Source: Typhlomys cinereus | Taxonomy: Eukaryota; Chordata; Mammalia; Rodentia; Platacanthomyidae | Direction: 5' to 3' | DNA length: 64,000 nucleotides | Assembly (NCBI GenBank): GCA_023101885.1 | Contig: JALPQD010000027.1 | Location: forward strand, 6,425,021 to 6,489,020 | The notes under the pieces: generated by a model | The model's input: the letters and a program-made list of their open reading frames with translations, nothing else | The model's database searches: none | Told to the model about the DNA's origin: nothing | Translations under genes and position numbers: made by a program | Shown here: positions 34,605 to 45,929 of the stretch, piece after piece | Layout of the letters: every line of letters begins with the position of its first letter | How positions within the stretch are numbered: position 1 is the first letter of the stretch

Positions 34605-34975
34605 TTAAGGCTTTTTTTTTCTTTTTTAAAATCTGTTTTCCAAAGTAGCTCTCATTTTTCACACCCACTAGCAATATGAGAGTGTTCCTCGTGCTTCTAC
34701 ATTTCTGGCATGTTATGGTGGTGTTAACAGCTTTAATTTCACTATTCTGGGTGGCTTGTAGTAATATCTAATTGATGTTTCAATTTGCCTTTCATTGATA
34801 ACTAATGATGCTGAGCACTTTCAATGAGTTTCTAAACTACTCATAAATCTTCATTTGTGAATTGTCGTTCACACTTTTTTCCAGTTTTCATATGACTCAT
34901 TTGTCTTTTTTAGTCACACACACACACATTCTTGATCTAACTGGTTTGTCACATGTATGTGTAACAATTCCTTAG
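34605..34975 (-). mobile_element. Old LINE-1 ORF2 fragment, antisense (part 1)
   Basis: 'ttttccaaagtagctctc', 'gatgctgagcactttcaatg' and 'gactcatttgtcttttt' are antisense L1 ORF2 C-terminal words in order. Continues at 35375 after a SINE. Confidence 0.75.
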
Positions 34976-34999
34976 TTTGAGACTTCTCATTTGTATGTG

Positions 35000-35345
35000 C
35001 ACAGGGTGCATGTGTATGCGTATGTGTGTCTCTCTGTGTGTGTAGGTACATATTTGCACTGACATGCATCCATACACATCAGAGACCTGAGATTTGTAAA
35101 GAATCCTTGATCACTCTTACACCTTATTCTTTTTTGAGACTGGACCTCTTATCAAACTCAAAACTCTCCAATAGCAGTACTCTAGCTAATCATCTTGCTC
35201 TGGGGATTCCAGGCTCCACTTTTCATGGCTGGAATTCCATGTAGTCTGCTGTACCCACCTGGCATTGTACACGGGATCTGGGGATCTGAACCCTGGTTAT
35301 TCTGCTTGCACAGAAAGTGGTTTAACCCTGTGCTGTCTCCCCAGC
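35000..35345 (-). mobile_element. B3-class SINE, antisense, inside the L1
   Basis: TG-rich tail, 'tttttgagactggacctct', and head 'gctgtctccccagcc'. Splits the old L1. Confidence 0.8.
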
Positions 35346-35374
35346 CTTGCTTCCATTTTTGTAATGGGTTCTTG

Positions 35375-35580
35375 TCATGCTGAGCTTTAAATCTTAATGA
35401 AGTAAAAGATATCCTTGTTTTTATCTTAGGGTTAGCACTTTATTGCTTCTACCAAGGCTATGAAATAGTCTCTGTATTTATTCTAGAAGCTTTGAAGGTT
35501 AGATGTCTGATTTGTGTCAATTTTTGTGACACAAAGGAGAGTAACTTTGGTTACTGTCTTTTCTATATAGTTATCAGGTT
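35375..35580 (-). mobile_element. Old LINE-1 ORF2 fragment, antisense (part 2)
   Basis: 'aaagatatccttgttttta' and 'ttgcttctaccaaggctatg' continue the ORF2 match of part 1. Confidence 0.6.
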
Positions 35581-35599
35581 GTCCTTATTTGTAAGTATG

Positions 35600-36045
35600 T
35601 GAGTGTGGGGGGGGGTGTTTGAGGGAGACTGTGATCCATCACGCCTAGCCAGCTGGAACTTCACGGTCCGCTTCCCATGTGTTGCTCTCCCCTTCTGTGT
35701 TCATTTAATCATCCGCTCTCCCCCTCCTTCTTCTTCGTGTTTCACTCCACCCTGTCATTCTATAGCATAGTGTGAAATTAAAAAGGAGCCACGAAGCCCA
35801 GGGCGACTGGCTGATTGGTGAAGTCGGATACGGTGCTAGCTGAACAATATTATAACTGTTTCTCCTCCTGGAAATTCCACAGACCCATCTGCTCCTTCCT
35901 AGCATTGGTGTTTTCTTTTGAGCAAACAGTCTCTGGTATTTACTGTGATTCCTCGGCTAAGATGCATCAAGCTTTAGAAATGGGTCCAGCCTGTGTTCCT
36001 TAAAACCATAGAGACAAGTTTTGGCAGATTAAATGACGACTCTGA
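35600..36045. other. No gene recognised
   Basis: No repeat or open frame of note; a G-run at 35607-35616. Confidence 0.45.
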
Positions 36046-36049
36046 TTGA

Positions 36050-36086
36050 TTTCTTTTTTAAATTTTTATTTATTTATGAGAGAGAG

Positions 36087-36119
<33 letters not shown>

Positions 36120-36122
36120 TAA

Positions 36123-36194
<72 letters not shown>

Positions 36195-36345
36195 ATACAG
36201 TAATGGTGCACTGGTAAAAATCAGAGGACAACTTTCAGAAATCAATTCTTTCCTTCCACACAAGGGTTTCCAGGGATCGAACTCAGGTCATCAGGTTTAT
36301 GAGCAAGCACTTTACCCACTAAGCTATCTCACTGACCCTGAATTT
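36050..36345 (-). mobile_element. tRNA-derived SINE, antisense, with (GA)n near its tail
   Basis: T/A-rich start (reverse A-tail), GA repeats at 36078-36192, then head 'ccagggatcgaactcagg...cccactaagctatctcactg'. Confidence 0.75.
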
Positions 36346-36539
36346 GATGTCTTGACTTTGTAGAATTCAGCTGTGATCTAGACTAAAGCATTAGTTGTTT
36401 ATCGAGAGACTCAAATTCCATTTTCCCTTGGTTTACATAGGTATACTTTAGAGTCTAGCTTTTATCCTTTAACATATTGCTCAGGATTCACCTCCTTTCT
36501 AAGCAAGCTCTACCCTGATGAAGATCTCATTTCCTTTTC

Positions 36540-36770
36540 CTTTCCTTTTCTATTCTTTTTCCATAACAGGGTTTTTGTGTGTATGTGTATCCCAGGTTGG
36601 CCTTGAACTCATGATGTAGCCAAGGAAGGAATTTTGTCTTCTATTTTCTCTGCTTCTGGCTCATAAAGGCTGGAATTAAGGGCATGAGCCATCCTATCTG
36701 GTTTACATGGTGCCGAGATTCAAATCCAGGACCTTGTTGCACACTAGGCTATCAACTGAGCTACATCTAA
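36540..36770 (-). mobile_element. B4 SINE, antisense
   Basis: 'acagggtttttgtgtgtatg', 'ttggccttgaactcatg' and head 'atcaactgagctacatct'. Confidence 0.8.
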
Positions 36771-37026
36771 TTTTTATTCCCTCATTTTTTATATTCCCCT
36801 CACTTCTATTCATATACATATTTGTTCCTGTGTTGTATTACAAAGTGCCCTGTCTCCATGCTGAAAGGAATACTTTAGACACACGCAAAGCCTGGATGTC
36901 CAATATCTCCTTTTTGGGCATGGATAGATCTGTGCACACGGTGGAAATCCCCCCATTGATCAAGTGACTAGATATGACACAGATGATTGGATGGTCCTTT
37001 ATTTATTTATTTATTTCCCCTCGAAA

Positions 37027-38560
37027 CTTTTTTTATTTATTATTTCTTCCACTCATACAAAGTTGATAAGTATCTCATTCCCCTCCCTCCCTCCATCCCT
37101 CCCTGGATCCCCTTGTTCCCTCTGCCCTTTTCCCTTTTCTTTTCCCCCTTTCTCCCAGTGCTCCCTCCCGCTCCCCCATTCCTGGAGCATCCTTTAGTGT
37201 GAATGTCAAACTTCCCTCTGGGTCCTCCTCTCTGATGAGGTGTAAGACTCAGTGGCATTGCCTAGCGGTCTTTTTTGTGTTCCCCTTTAGTATAGGAACA
37301 CAATTGTGGCTGTTAATCCCTTGCCTCTAAGGATTCTAGTGCCTGTGATCCATGCTAGACTTTGGGCGTTCAATGATATGTTGGTAATTGCGCAGGTCAT
37401 GCAAAGTCCTATTATGATTACTTCAGCCCTAATGTGTATGGAGTATCTTGCATATCATTGCTCCTCCTTGTGCTCTTACAATCTTACCGCCCCCTCTTCT
37501 GCAAATTTCCCTGAGCTTTAGGATGGGGAGAGATTAGGCTGGCCTGGTTCCAGGTGGTTGATGTAGAGTCTCTGATTTTCTGAATTGTGGTTTGTTGATT
37601 TTTTTTTTCAGTTTTGCTGCTCCTGCACCGCCCTTGGCTCCATCCTGATGGGTATTGGATATCACCCCCTGGCCAGAGATAAAATGCTATTAAAATAGAG
37701 TCTTATTATAAGAGTAGATTCAAAGGTAGATGGAATAAGAGTAGAAGACTGCTGTGATGGGGGGGGGAGGTTCAGTCTCCCATTTGCAGGATGGTTACCT
37801 TCTATCTGCCAGACTCTAGGCCCTCCCTTTCTGGTGAGATCATACCCCATCAGACGCAAGTGACCAGTAAGGAGAGTCTGCAAACCCAACCAGATGTCTC
37901 ATTACTTACTTGCAGTCCTTGATGGTGGCATATTTTTTCTGCTGTAGCATGATCCCCTCTCTCCTTGTTTTTTTTTTGGCAGGGCCCTCCTTCCTCTTTT
38001 CTCCCTGCTTATAATCTTTGCAATTACTGTAGGTATTACAGAGATTTATCTTTGAGTGTGTCACTAAATGGGTTTGGTACTTGGATCCACCTATTAAGGA
38101 GTACATATGGCTTTAATTTTCTGTGTCTGGGATACTTCACTCAATATAATTGTTTCTAATTCCATCCATTTCCCGGCAAATTGCATTAATTCATCATTTT
38201 TGATGGCTGAGTAGTATTCCATTGTATAAATGTACCATATTTTCCTTATCCACTTATCCACTGTTGGACATTTGGGTTGATTCCATGACTTTGCTATTGT
38301 AAATAGTGCTGCTGTTGTAAACAGTGCTGCTATTGTGCTTGTGCTATTGAGGTCAATTTTTGCTGTATGGGGGATTATTCCCAATAGTGGAATATCAGGT
38401 CATATGGCATTTCAATTTTTAACTTTTTTAAGAATCACCAGATGGCTCCCCAGAGTGGCTGTATGAGCCTGCATTCCCACCAGCAATGTAGAAGAGTTCC
38501 CTTCTCTCCACATCCCTCCAGCATTTGGTGTTGTTTGTATTGTAGATTTTTGCCAGATTG
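37027..38560 (-). mobile_element. LINE-1, antisense, 5'-truncated
   Basis: Poly(T) start near 37027, then reversed 3' UTR, ORF2 tail (open at 38094-38384, with the [13 protein letters not shown] block), and cysteine-rich block up to about 38560 where homology ends. Similar to the L1s at 1-2999 and 5217-6200. A short internal 'gtaaacagtgctgct' duplication is seen at about 38297-38330. No clear TSD. Confidence 0.92.
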
Positions 38561-38687
38561 GAACTTCTCAGTGTGATCTTCTTGTGTGTGCATGGGGGAT
38601 GGAGGGATGTGTACAAGAGGGCACTTGAATATGTGTCTGTCAAGGCCCAAGGGTGATATCAGGAATCATCCTGGATTGCTCTACTTC
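38561..38687 (+). repeat. Copy 1 of a 127-bp near-identical direct repeat
   Basis: Matches 39790-39915 over its full length with one single-base gap. This copy begins exactly at the truncated end of the antisense L1; copy 2 is embedded in a full SINE. Confidence 0.95.
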
Positions 38688-38749
38688 TGAGATTGCCAGA
38701 GTCATGTAGGACTCTGAGAGTGACAATGGAAGTCAGCCTTGCCCATGTT

Positions 38750-38878
38750 TTCATTTTAGCCCATTGAGACGCACATGGACTTCCCACTTCTAGAGCCATG
38801 AAATTATAGCTGTGTTGTTTTAAGCATAAAAAGTGTGACAACTAGTTATAGCAGTAATGTATGGCTAATACAGACTTC
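38750..38878 (+). mobile_element. MLT1-type LTR end, old
   Basis: 'gccatgaaattatagctgtg' with 'ttgttttaagc' and 'aatgtatggctaatacag' resembles the 3' end of ancient MLT1 LTRs. Confidence 0.55.
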
Positions 38879-39289
38879 AACACCCACCTGACTCTATATA
38901 ACCTCAGCAGGGTTGTGAATTCAAATGCATACTCACTTTTCCTCTTGAAGAGAAGACATGGTCCAGATTTTTTTTTCCCTTTTTGGGTTCACTTCAGATT
39001 TAGATTTTAAGTAGAAAAGGATGGAAAAGAGTGGAAAGTAAGTTGTCTTCATGTAAAAAACTAGAATGCTGTCTGTCATGAATTTTAAAAGCTTAGATCC
39101 TTTTTCATTAATCCTTCCTGAAGCTGAACTTTCTGGTCACCCTTTGAGAATAACTCCCCTCACATGCCCACACACCCAGGTTAAGTCACACAGTGTTACC
39201 TAGCTCTTTCAAGGTAGCCCCTGAATTTAAACATGGATAAATCCCTTTGTCTAGTGGTTTCACTATAAATGGTTTAAAATAAGTGATGG

Positions 39290-39640
39290 ATGGCTGGAGA
39301 GATGACTCAGTGGATAAAGCTTTTGCCCTAAAAGCATGAGAACTGGAGTTTTACCCCCCCACCCAAGAACCTACAGAAAACAGAGAGGTGTGGCATCTGC
39401 CCATCATCCCAACGCTGAGGAGAAAGAGTCAGGAACGTGGCAGGATGAGCTGATGATTGAGCCTAGTCCATTAGCTAATTCTGTGTTTGACTAAGAGACC
39501 TTGTCTGTGTCAATCTTGGGCCTCCACATGCGTATGTACTCAAGGGTACGTATACCTGCATGCACATGTGCTCCCACACACATGTGAGCACACATACATA
39601 CATGCAATCATCCCCGCACATACACATGCAATAAATGAGT
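39290..39640 (+). mobile_element. B3-class SINE, sense
   Basis: Head 'ggctggagagatgactcagtg', body 'gagaccttgtctgtgtcaat', tail CA/CATA-rich then AATAAA-like. Confidence 0.9.
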
Positions 39641-39789
39641 AAGTAGTGATAGCCAGCAAATGAGAGAAGGATTCCTTGTCAAGTAGAAGACTCAGGAGAA
39701 AGTGCTAGGAACACCTAGCATTTGGAGGTAAGGAAGTGAGGAAAGGAAAGAAGTCCGTAAAGTTAGAGAAATTCACCCTTTAACTAGTT

Positions 39790-40080
39790 GAACTTCTCAG
39801 TGTGATCTTCTTGTGTGTGCATGGGGGATGGAGGGATGTGTACAAGAGGGCACTTGAATATGTGTCTGTCAAGGCCCAAGGGTGATATCAGGATCATCCT
39901 GGATTGCTCTACTTCCTTATTGCTTTGCTCTGGGGTTTCCCTGTCTCTGCCTTTCAGGGCCAGAATTCAAGGCCACTGCTACATCTGCCTGACATTTTTA
40001 CATGGGATCTGGGGATCAGAACTCCGGTCCATTTGCTTTCGAAGCAAAGATTTTAACTCCTAACTCATCTTCCTAGTCCC
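39790..40080 (-). mobile_element. B3-class SINE, antisense, holding copy 2 of the 127-bp repeat
   Basis: TG-rich left part, 'acatgggatctggggatcag' and 'aactcatcttcctagtcccc'. Bases 39790-39915 are the same as 38561-38687 apart from one gap. Confidence 0.85.
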
Positions 40081-40084
40081 CCAG

Positions 40085-41100
40085 TATGATCTTTTGAGCT
40101 GTGACATTTGAAAAAAAAAAAAAATCAAAGAATGACTAAAGAAAGGAGACCCATCTCTCACCCCACCCCCACCCCAGACATTCAGTCATTTATTTTCAAT
40201 ACTAGGATAAAGGTGGCAAAGAAAAGCACAAGTGGGAAGATTAAAGGAGTTCACGTAGAGGACAAAGCTTCCTAAGGTTCTTGGTGAGTGGTGCAGCTCA
40301 GTAAACGCTTAGCCATCCCTCTCTGATGGAGAGAGATCCTCCCCTTTGATGTTTGCCAGTGGGAAAGCCTTCCACTGAGGCTTGCCCTAACTTGCCACTC
40401 TGATCCAAGGCTGGCAAGTTTCCTGTGTGCTCATCTTATTTTCCTTCTTTGGAGTTCCCTGGAGGGCATTTCTCCTTCACCACCATTTGCCTGCCCAGAA
40501 ATAGTGTGTGTCTCTCTCCCTTCCTGAACTAGGTGGCCAGAACCCTCTTTGATGAGAATGAAGTATTTGCATGATACTCATAATAGCTCACTGGCACTGT
40601 GTGTGCTCAGTGAGAGAAAGGATGGCTGTCTTCAGAGATTCCCACCCAGGGATTACTTAGGACTCCCTATGCTAGGTCTACCTGAAGGAAAGAAAGGGCC
40701 TAAAACCTTCCTCTCTGCTGCCATCTAGGGGGATGCCGCATCCAACTAGAGTCAGGGGTCTAGAGAAGGAATAAAATGTCAACAGGGAAAACAGCTGGGA
40801 GGCAGATTCCCCACAAGAACCACACCCATCCCATGTTACTGTGCAGCTGAGAAGTCGCCGTGTCCCTGAACCTGTCTTCCCAGTCAGGGAAGCATTTAGG
40901 ACTCTGCCTCTACCACCAGTCTCCCAAGGAATTCTGACCCAGGTGGCCTTTGGACCCCCACAGGTGGGGACTAGACACTCTCTTCACTACAGATGATGGA
41001 CATGTTCGTTCATGAGGCGCTGTAGTGTGAATATTTTTCTTGGAGAGATGTCACCGTGCTGTCTATCTCAGATAGTAATCTGATAACAGACTAAAGTTGT
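40085..41100. other. Repeat-poor, non-coding island; no gene recognised
   Basis: About 1 kb with no named repeat apart from an A-run near 40112, and no convincing open frame. Confidence 0.5.
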
Positions 41101-41109
41101 GATGATGCC

Positions 41110-41470
41110 AAGTTCCAACATGATAATCTGTTGAGTTTCATGGAGTTCCTTAGAGGAGTAGAGGTGAGGGGTTACTCACAGCAGCAGGGATGACTCAGAA
41201 GCCCACCCCTGCATGGAAGACGGCTTCCCCATAACTGCATGCATGGAATCCCCTTCAATTAACCTTCCTCAGCTATAGACCATAAGGCTGCTCTCAGATC
41301 TTGAGGCCCTGAGAGCACGTGTAATCAGGGCAGAATCACATACTCATCATGGCTGGGAGGTACTGCTAGTGAGGCCAGAGTCCCAGGTGAGGGTCCAATG
41401 ACTCTCCCCACCTGCTGTCTCTGCAGGAACATTGATGGATAGCAGGTGTGATCTTGATGGTCTCAGACAG
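41110..41470 (-). mobile_element. LTR-like repeat (family D), antisense
   Basis: 'gttgagtttcatggagttcc' and 'gtgaggggttactcacagcag' parallel the 3425 copy ('gagtttattggggttact'). Confidence 0.5.
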
Positions 41471-41899
41471 AGAGGACAGCTGTTTTTCAGAGGAAAGTGC
41501 TATACAAGCATTATTGGCCTCGGCTATACACCAGATGCTGTTCTGGACACGGAAGGTGGAGCAGGAGTGGAAAGAAGTCAGAATCAAACTCAAGGGGCTT
41601 TCATTTCTCTGTCCCTCTTAGGTAAGCAACTGAGCAAAGAGTTGTGTCGGGTGGTAATGAGAAAGCGACCAGGGTGGAAGGAAGAGGGTCAGGGTTGCTA
41701 CGTCCAATTGTGTTAGAGAACATGGTGCATACCTGGATAGAGTGTGCAGAGTTGCCTGGGAAAGCGGGTCCCAGGCAGAGGGACAGGGACCTAATGCTGA
41801 AGTCCTTGCGGTTTATGCACTGTAGTGAGGTGATCGATGTGACAGGAGGGAGCGGCAGAAGCACGACCAATGGGAGGCCTGAGTTACCTGAAGAGGCAG

Positions 41900-42015
41900 G
41901 GTCACTGAGGATGTGCGTGTGTAAACTCCTGTATGTGTGGGATGCATGTATATTTGTAGGTGTGCATGTACATGGAGCTTAGAGGACAATCTTGGTGTTA
42001 GTCCTGCTCATAAGC
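41900..42015 (-). mobile_element. B3-class SINE fragment, antisense
   Basis: TG-rich part and 'gagcttagaggacaatcttgg'. Only the 3' half. Confidence 0.6.
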
Positions 42016-42540
42016 TCTCTATTTCTGTAAGAGTCTCAGTGGTACACACTGTTGGTACTGTAGCCTCTGGGACTACTTTTACTGGTTCTGGAAGTCCGTC
42101 TTGGCTTCTGGGGCACCTTTGGCAAGTACTAAAGGCACAAGGACCACTTTCGTCAGGCAAAACTAAGCAAACTACCAGCCCCTCAGCCTGCTGAGGGTTG
42201 AGCACTGTCCACCTCCCTTCCTTTCGTCTCTGCCTCCACTCTGGCTGGGGCCTCAGCCTTTGCCCGAGAGCATTGATTCCAGTCCTGCTTCTGGGACAGT
42301 TCAGCCCATTGTTCTGCAAGTCTTCTCTTGGTTAGACCCTGGCTCCAAGACTTGCTGGCTAGAAGACTGTAGCTCTTGTGTCTCTGTGACTTACACTGCC
42401 TCCTGTTTCTGAGTCTTTGGTCTTCCAAACACCCCTGGATTATCACATACACTATCTCCAGGAGTTCAAGTGGGGTGCAGTGGAAGCAGGTGGGACTGGT
42501 TAGTGCCTAGGTGTTCCCAGCCAAGCATTGCAATCTCCTA
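42016..42540. other. No gene recognised
   Basis: Overlapping short frames (up to 103 codons) without domain similarity. Confidence 0.45.
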
Positions 42541-42640
42541 TCTGTTATTCATCAGCCCTGTGGCCGTGGGCAAGATCATTATGCCACTTGGGTTTCAACT
42601 TCCTCATGGGAACTAGTGAACCTCTCAATGCCTGGCCAGG
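42541..42640 (+). mobile_element. MIR SINE fragment
   Basis: 'tgtggccgtgggcaagatcat' and 'ttcaacttcctcatggg' match the MIR core in the right order. Confidence 0.7.
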
Positions 42641-42719
42641 TGGTTTCTCAACACTTGCCAGGTGCCTTCCTTTCCTTATGACCCTTTCTTCAAGGAGCTG
42701 GGAGAAGGCTTTCAAAAAA

Positions 42720-42845
42720 TTTATTGCAGCTGAGCTTGGTGACACGTCAGTCATCCTAGCTCTTAGGAGATGGAAGCAGGAAGGTCACAAGTTCAAGGCC
42801 AACTGGAGCTACTAGCAAGAGCCTGTCTTTACAAATCTTTTTAAA
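42720..42845 (+). mobile_element. B1-class SINE
   Basis: 'gtcatcctagctcttagga', 'cacaagttcaaggccaactg', 'gagcctgtctttac'. Confidence 0.75.
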
Positions 42846-42854
42846 AATGTAATT

Positions 42855-43088
42855 ACAGTCTGGGGAGATGGCTTGCAAAAGCACTTGCTTTGCAAGGATG
42901 AGGACCAGAGTTCATGCATGCTTGTAATCCCATCAATGGTGAGATTGGGTGCAGAGACAGGCAGATGCCTGGAAGTTCATTGACCAGCGAGCTTGACCTA
43001 CTTAGTTCCAGGCCAGTGAGAGACCTTGTCTCAAAGCAAAAGGCACTTGCACCCACACATATCCTCACCAAATTCTTGTGTGCGCGCT

Positions 43089-43134
<46 letters not shown>
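42855..43134 (+). mobile_element. B3-class SINE with (CA)n tail
   Basis: Head 'ggggagatggcttgcaaaagc', body 'cagtgagagaccttgtctc', pure (CA)n at 43093-43134. Confidence 0.9.
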
Positions 43135-43137
<3 letters not shown>

Positions 43138-43409
43138 AACTAGAATGCTGCAAGTCTCCATTCCATCTTTATGAGTGTGCCAGGAACACTGCTGGGTACT
43201 ATCTACATGTGACCTCTGGGAGTATGTTTAATGGTAGTAGTATGTTTTGTGTGATCTCTGACATTTAGCCCCAACAATGTATTCTTGTGTGTGATTTTGC
43301 TAAACAAAGAGTCCAGGTGCAGTTCTGCTCCTCTGTGGGCTGGACAGGCAGCAGGGATCAGCTGGCACTTTAATTAGCCAGACTCGCATGAGCTGAATCC
43401 AGCATTAAC

Positions 43410-43595
43410 CAGCAAGGGCTGAGAATTTAGCTCAGTAAGTATGTAGTAACCCTTGATTCAACCCCCTAGCAACACACAGACCAGTGTAGTAGTGCATACC
43501 AGTAACCCCAGTACTGAGGTTTGCTACATAAGGAGCTTGAGGCCAGCTTCGGTCACATGTGACCTTGTCTCAAGAAAGACAGAGAGTGAGTGATA
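43410..43595 (+). mobile_element. B4 SINE, sense
   Basis: ID half 'gagaatttagctcagtaagt' then B1 half 'taccagtaaccccagtactg' and 'gaccttgtctcaagaaag'. Confidence 0.85.
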
Positions 43596-43599
43596 ACTA

Positions 43600-44155
43600 A
43601 CAGCTACCCTAGATCAAGGGCTCTTGATCTTTTCTGAGCTTTGAATCCTGTTGGTCATAAATTTCACATATGTTCTCCTAGAATAACGTTGACAAATGTA
43701 TGAAGAATTTATGTGAGAAAAGCAATTATATTGAGATGTTATCAATATTTTGAAAAGCAAAATACAATGATGTAGTAATATAAAATGTGCCTGCTTATTA
43801 AAAAAGTGAAAAATTTATACTATCTGAAGAGGGACTAGAGTATTGTGCTTGTTTATTAATCACAGAATATTAATGCTTTTGTGAGCTACCGTTCATTTAG
43901 AATGCAGATGAGTGTAAATATTTTTAAATATCTGCCTGTGAAAATATCCACCATATCTGTTGGTTGACAGCCACAGAAACTTCTGTGGCTGGTTGTCTGT
44001 GTTCATATTTGAAATGCTAAATTTTAAGGAGAGATTAGTAAAAATTAAAATGTAATTTTTCCTCATTTAAGTTCATGTTCTCTACTAAACTTGTGGGTCA
44101 GGGGAAGAGAGGGGCTCAAGCATAAGAAGCCCTGAACCAGGGTATGAGGTTCAGT
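43600..44155. other. AT-rich, no gene; contains a short perfect palindrome
   Basis: About 550 bases, low GC. CAGCCACAGAA and its reverse complement (43968-43978 and 43981-43991) flank two bases. Could be an old DNA-transposon remnant, but this was not established. Confidence 0.5.
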
Positions 44156-44158
44156 ACT

Positions 44159-44290
44159 GGGGCTGGGAGATGGTTCTGCTGGTTAAGTACTTGTTCAACC
44201 ATGAGGACCCGAGTTCAGATTCCCAGAACCCATGTGGAGAAAGCCAGGGTAGGCCTGGGACGGTAGCTTCGTGGGTGCAGTGGTTTGAAT
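44159..44290 (+). mobile_element. B3-class SINE head, sense
   Basis: 'ggggctgggagatggttctg' and 'gaggacccgagttcagattc'; the tail half is missing. Confidence 0.8.
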
Positions 44291-44744
44291 GTGAGTGCCT
44301 TACCTGCTTACCAGCTGTGCAAGTTTCTCTTACTCACTTTCACTTCCTGTGCCTGACCCTTGATGGAACATTTCTCCACTGACAGCACACATTGTGTCAG
44401 GATATAGCAACTTGCGGCGTGGTTGGATTTCTAGCCAGGGATTGCAGTTATAGGTAGGGCTTCCTCTACAAAACGCGCAGCAAATCCACAGCTATTTTGC
44501 AGCAACATTCACAGCTCGCTTGAGATAAATAATTTGACAGCATCTTCATTCATGGGGAAGAATATCTATGATTCTTCTGAGAACTTCCATGAAATATTTT
44601 CGAAGTTTCCCTGCTTTGCATGTGATGTTAATTAGAGTGTATTTATGGCTGTTGCTATGCACTTGGACTAAGAGACAGCTGAATCATTTCGAAGCTACTA
44701 TATCAACAAGGACTTAGGTGTTTGGACATCTTCACTACCAGTAC

Positions 44745-45249
44745 TACTTGTGTGTGTGTATGTGTGTGTGTGTTTATGTGCACATGTGTATGGGCTACAG
44801 GTTAACCTAAGGTGGTATTCTTCAGGCGCTGTCCACTTTATTTTTGAGACAGAGTCCCTCGTTGACACCTGGGGGTTGCCTCATTAAACTAAGCTGGCTG
44901 GTCAGTGGGCCCCAGGTAACCACCTGCCTTTCCAGCACTGGTATTATAAGCATGGCCTCCCATGCCCAGCTTTTAATTTCTTTTTAAATCTGGATTCTGG
45001 GCCAGTGAGGTAGCTCAGTGACCAACCTGGTAACCTCAGTTCAATCATCAGAAGCCAATATGGTAGAAGTTGTCCTCTGCCCTCCACCTGTGTACCACAG
45101 CATGCGTGTTTGCATTTTTCTCTCTTAAATAAATAAATAAATAAAAATTTAAACAGGAAATATCTTGAAAAAGTATAACCTGGATTCTAGGAATCAAACT
45201 CAGTTCCTCATGCTTGCAAAACAAACAGTTCACCTACCTCCTCAGCCTG
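44745..45249 (-). mobile_element. B3-class SINE, antisense, split by a B2
   Basis: Left part 44745-44998 (TG tail, 'ttgagacagagtccctcgttg'), right part 45180-45249 ('ggaatcaaactcagttcctc', antisense head). The interruption is the sense B2 described next. Confidence 0.85.
44990..45188 (+). mobile_element. B2-class SINE inserted into a B3, with TSD
   Basis: CTGGATTCT is repeated at 44990-44998 and 45180-45188. Between them are head 'gggccagtgaggtagctcag', 'gttgtcctctgccctccacc' and an AAAT-repeat tail. Confidence 0.9.
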
Positions 45250-45928
45250 CTAGTGTTTCTCTTCTGAGAGTACCCAGATGGTCTCTGTGTGTTTCTGATA
45301 AACAAAGATATTAAGCACTACATATTTGTTGGGATTGTGATTTTTGATTGGATGCAAAAATGTGTGTCTACTGCCATCCATCATCTATTCATTAACTATC
45401 ACCTATGTACTAATGTATCATCTATCTGATATTCATTATAGGTAAATTGTGATAGATATAATGTATATATTATATGATCTATCACTGATGTATCAGAATT
45501 ATGTTCCTGAGATGTTTTGTGACCCCTTTCTTTGAACCTGGTACAATTTTTATGGGCAGTTCAGCCTCTGTTTGCCCAAGGCTCACCTTTAAGAACACTT
45601 AAAGTCTGGAATCTGCCTACATCTGCTGACTTTCACATCCACACACTTTTTGGGTGCCACCCAGTGGCCAATGAGGTAGATTTCAGGTCCTGGAATTTGG
45701 ATTGCTTCCTAAGCAGGTAAACTTTGTTTAAGGAAGACAACCAAACAATTGGAAACTTAATTGAATAGCTAATTGCATAGCTGCCAAGACAATGACTACT
45801 TGCATATCCAGAAGGGATATGAACAAACTCAAGTGTGATCTGATGTTGAACTCAGCTGAGGCACATTGGCGGGATCCCTCCAGGTGGTTATCTACTCATT
45901 CTCAACCTCTAGCTTGACTTGATTATTA
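45250..45928. other. No gene recognised
   Basis: AT-rich GATA/ATCT-like words at 45370-45490, no open frame of note. Confidence 0.45.
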
Positions 45929-45929
45929 T

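Noticed and set aside
34217..34648. 143-codon plus frame
   Set aside because: Covers an antisense LTR and its flank.
40718..40738. Possible CTCF site around 'ccatctagggggatgcc'
   Set aside because: Only the central part fits the consensus; too weak to call from sequence alone.
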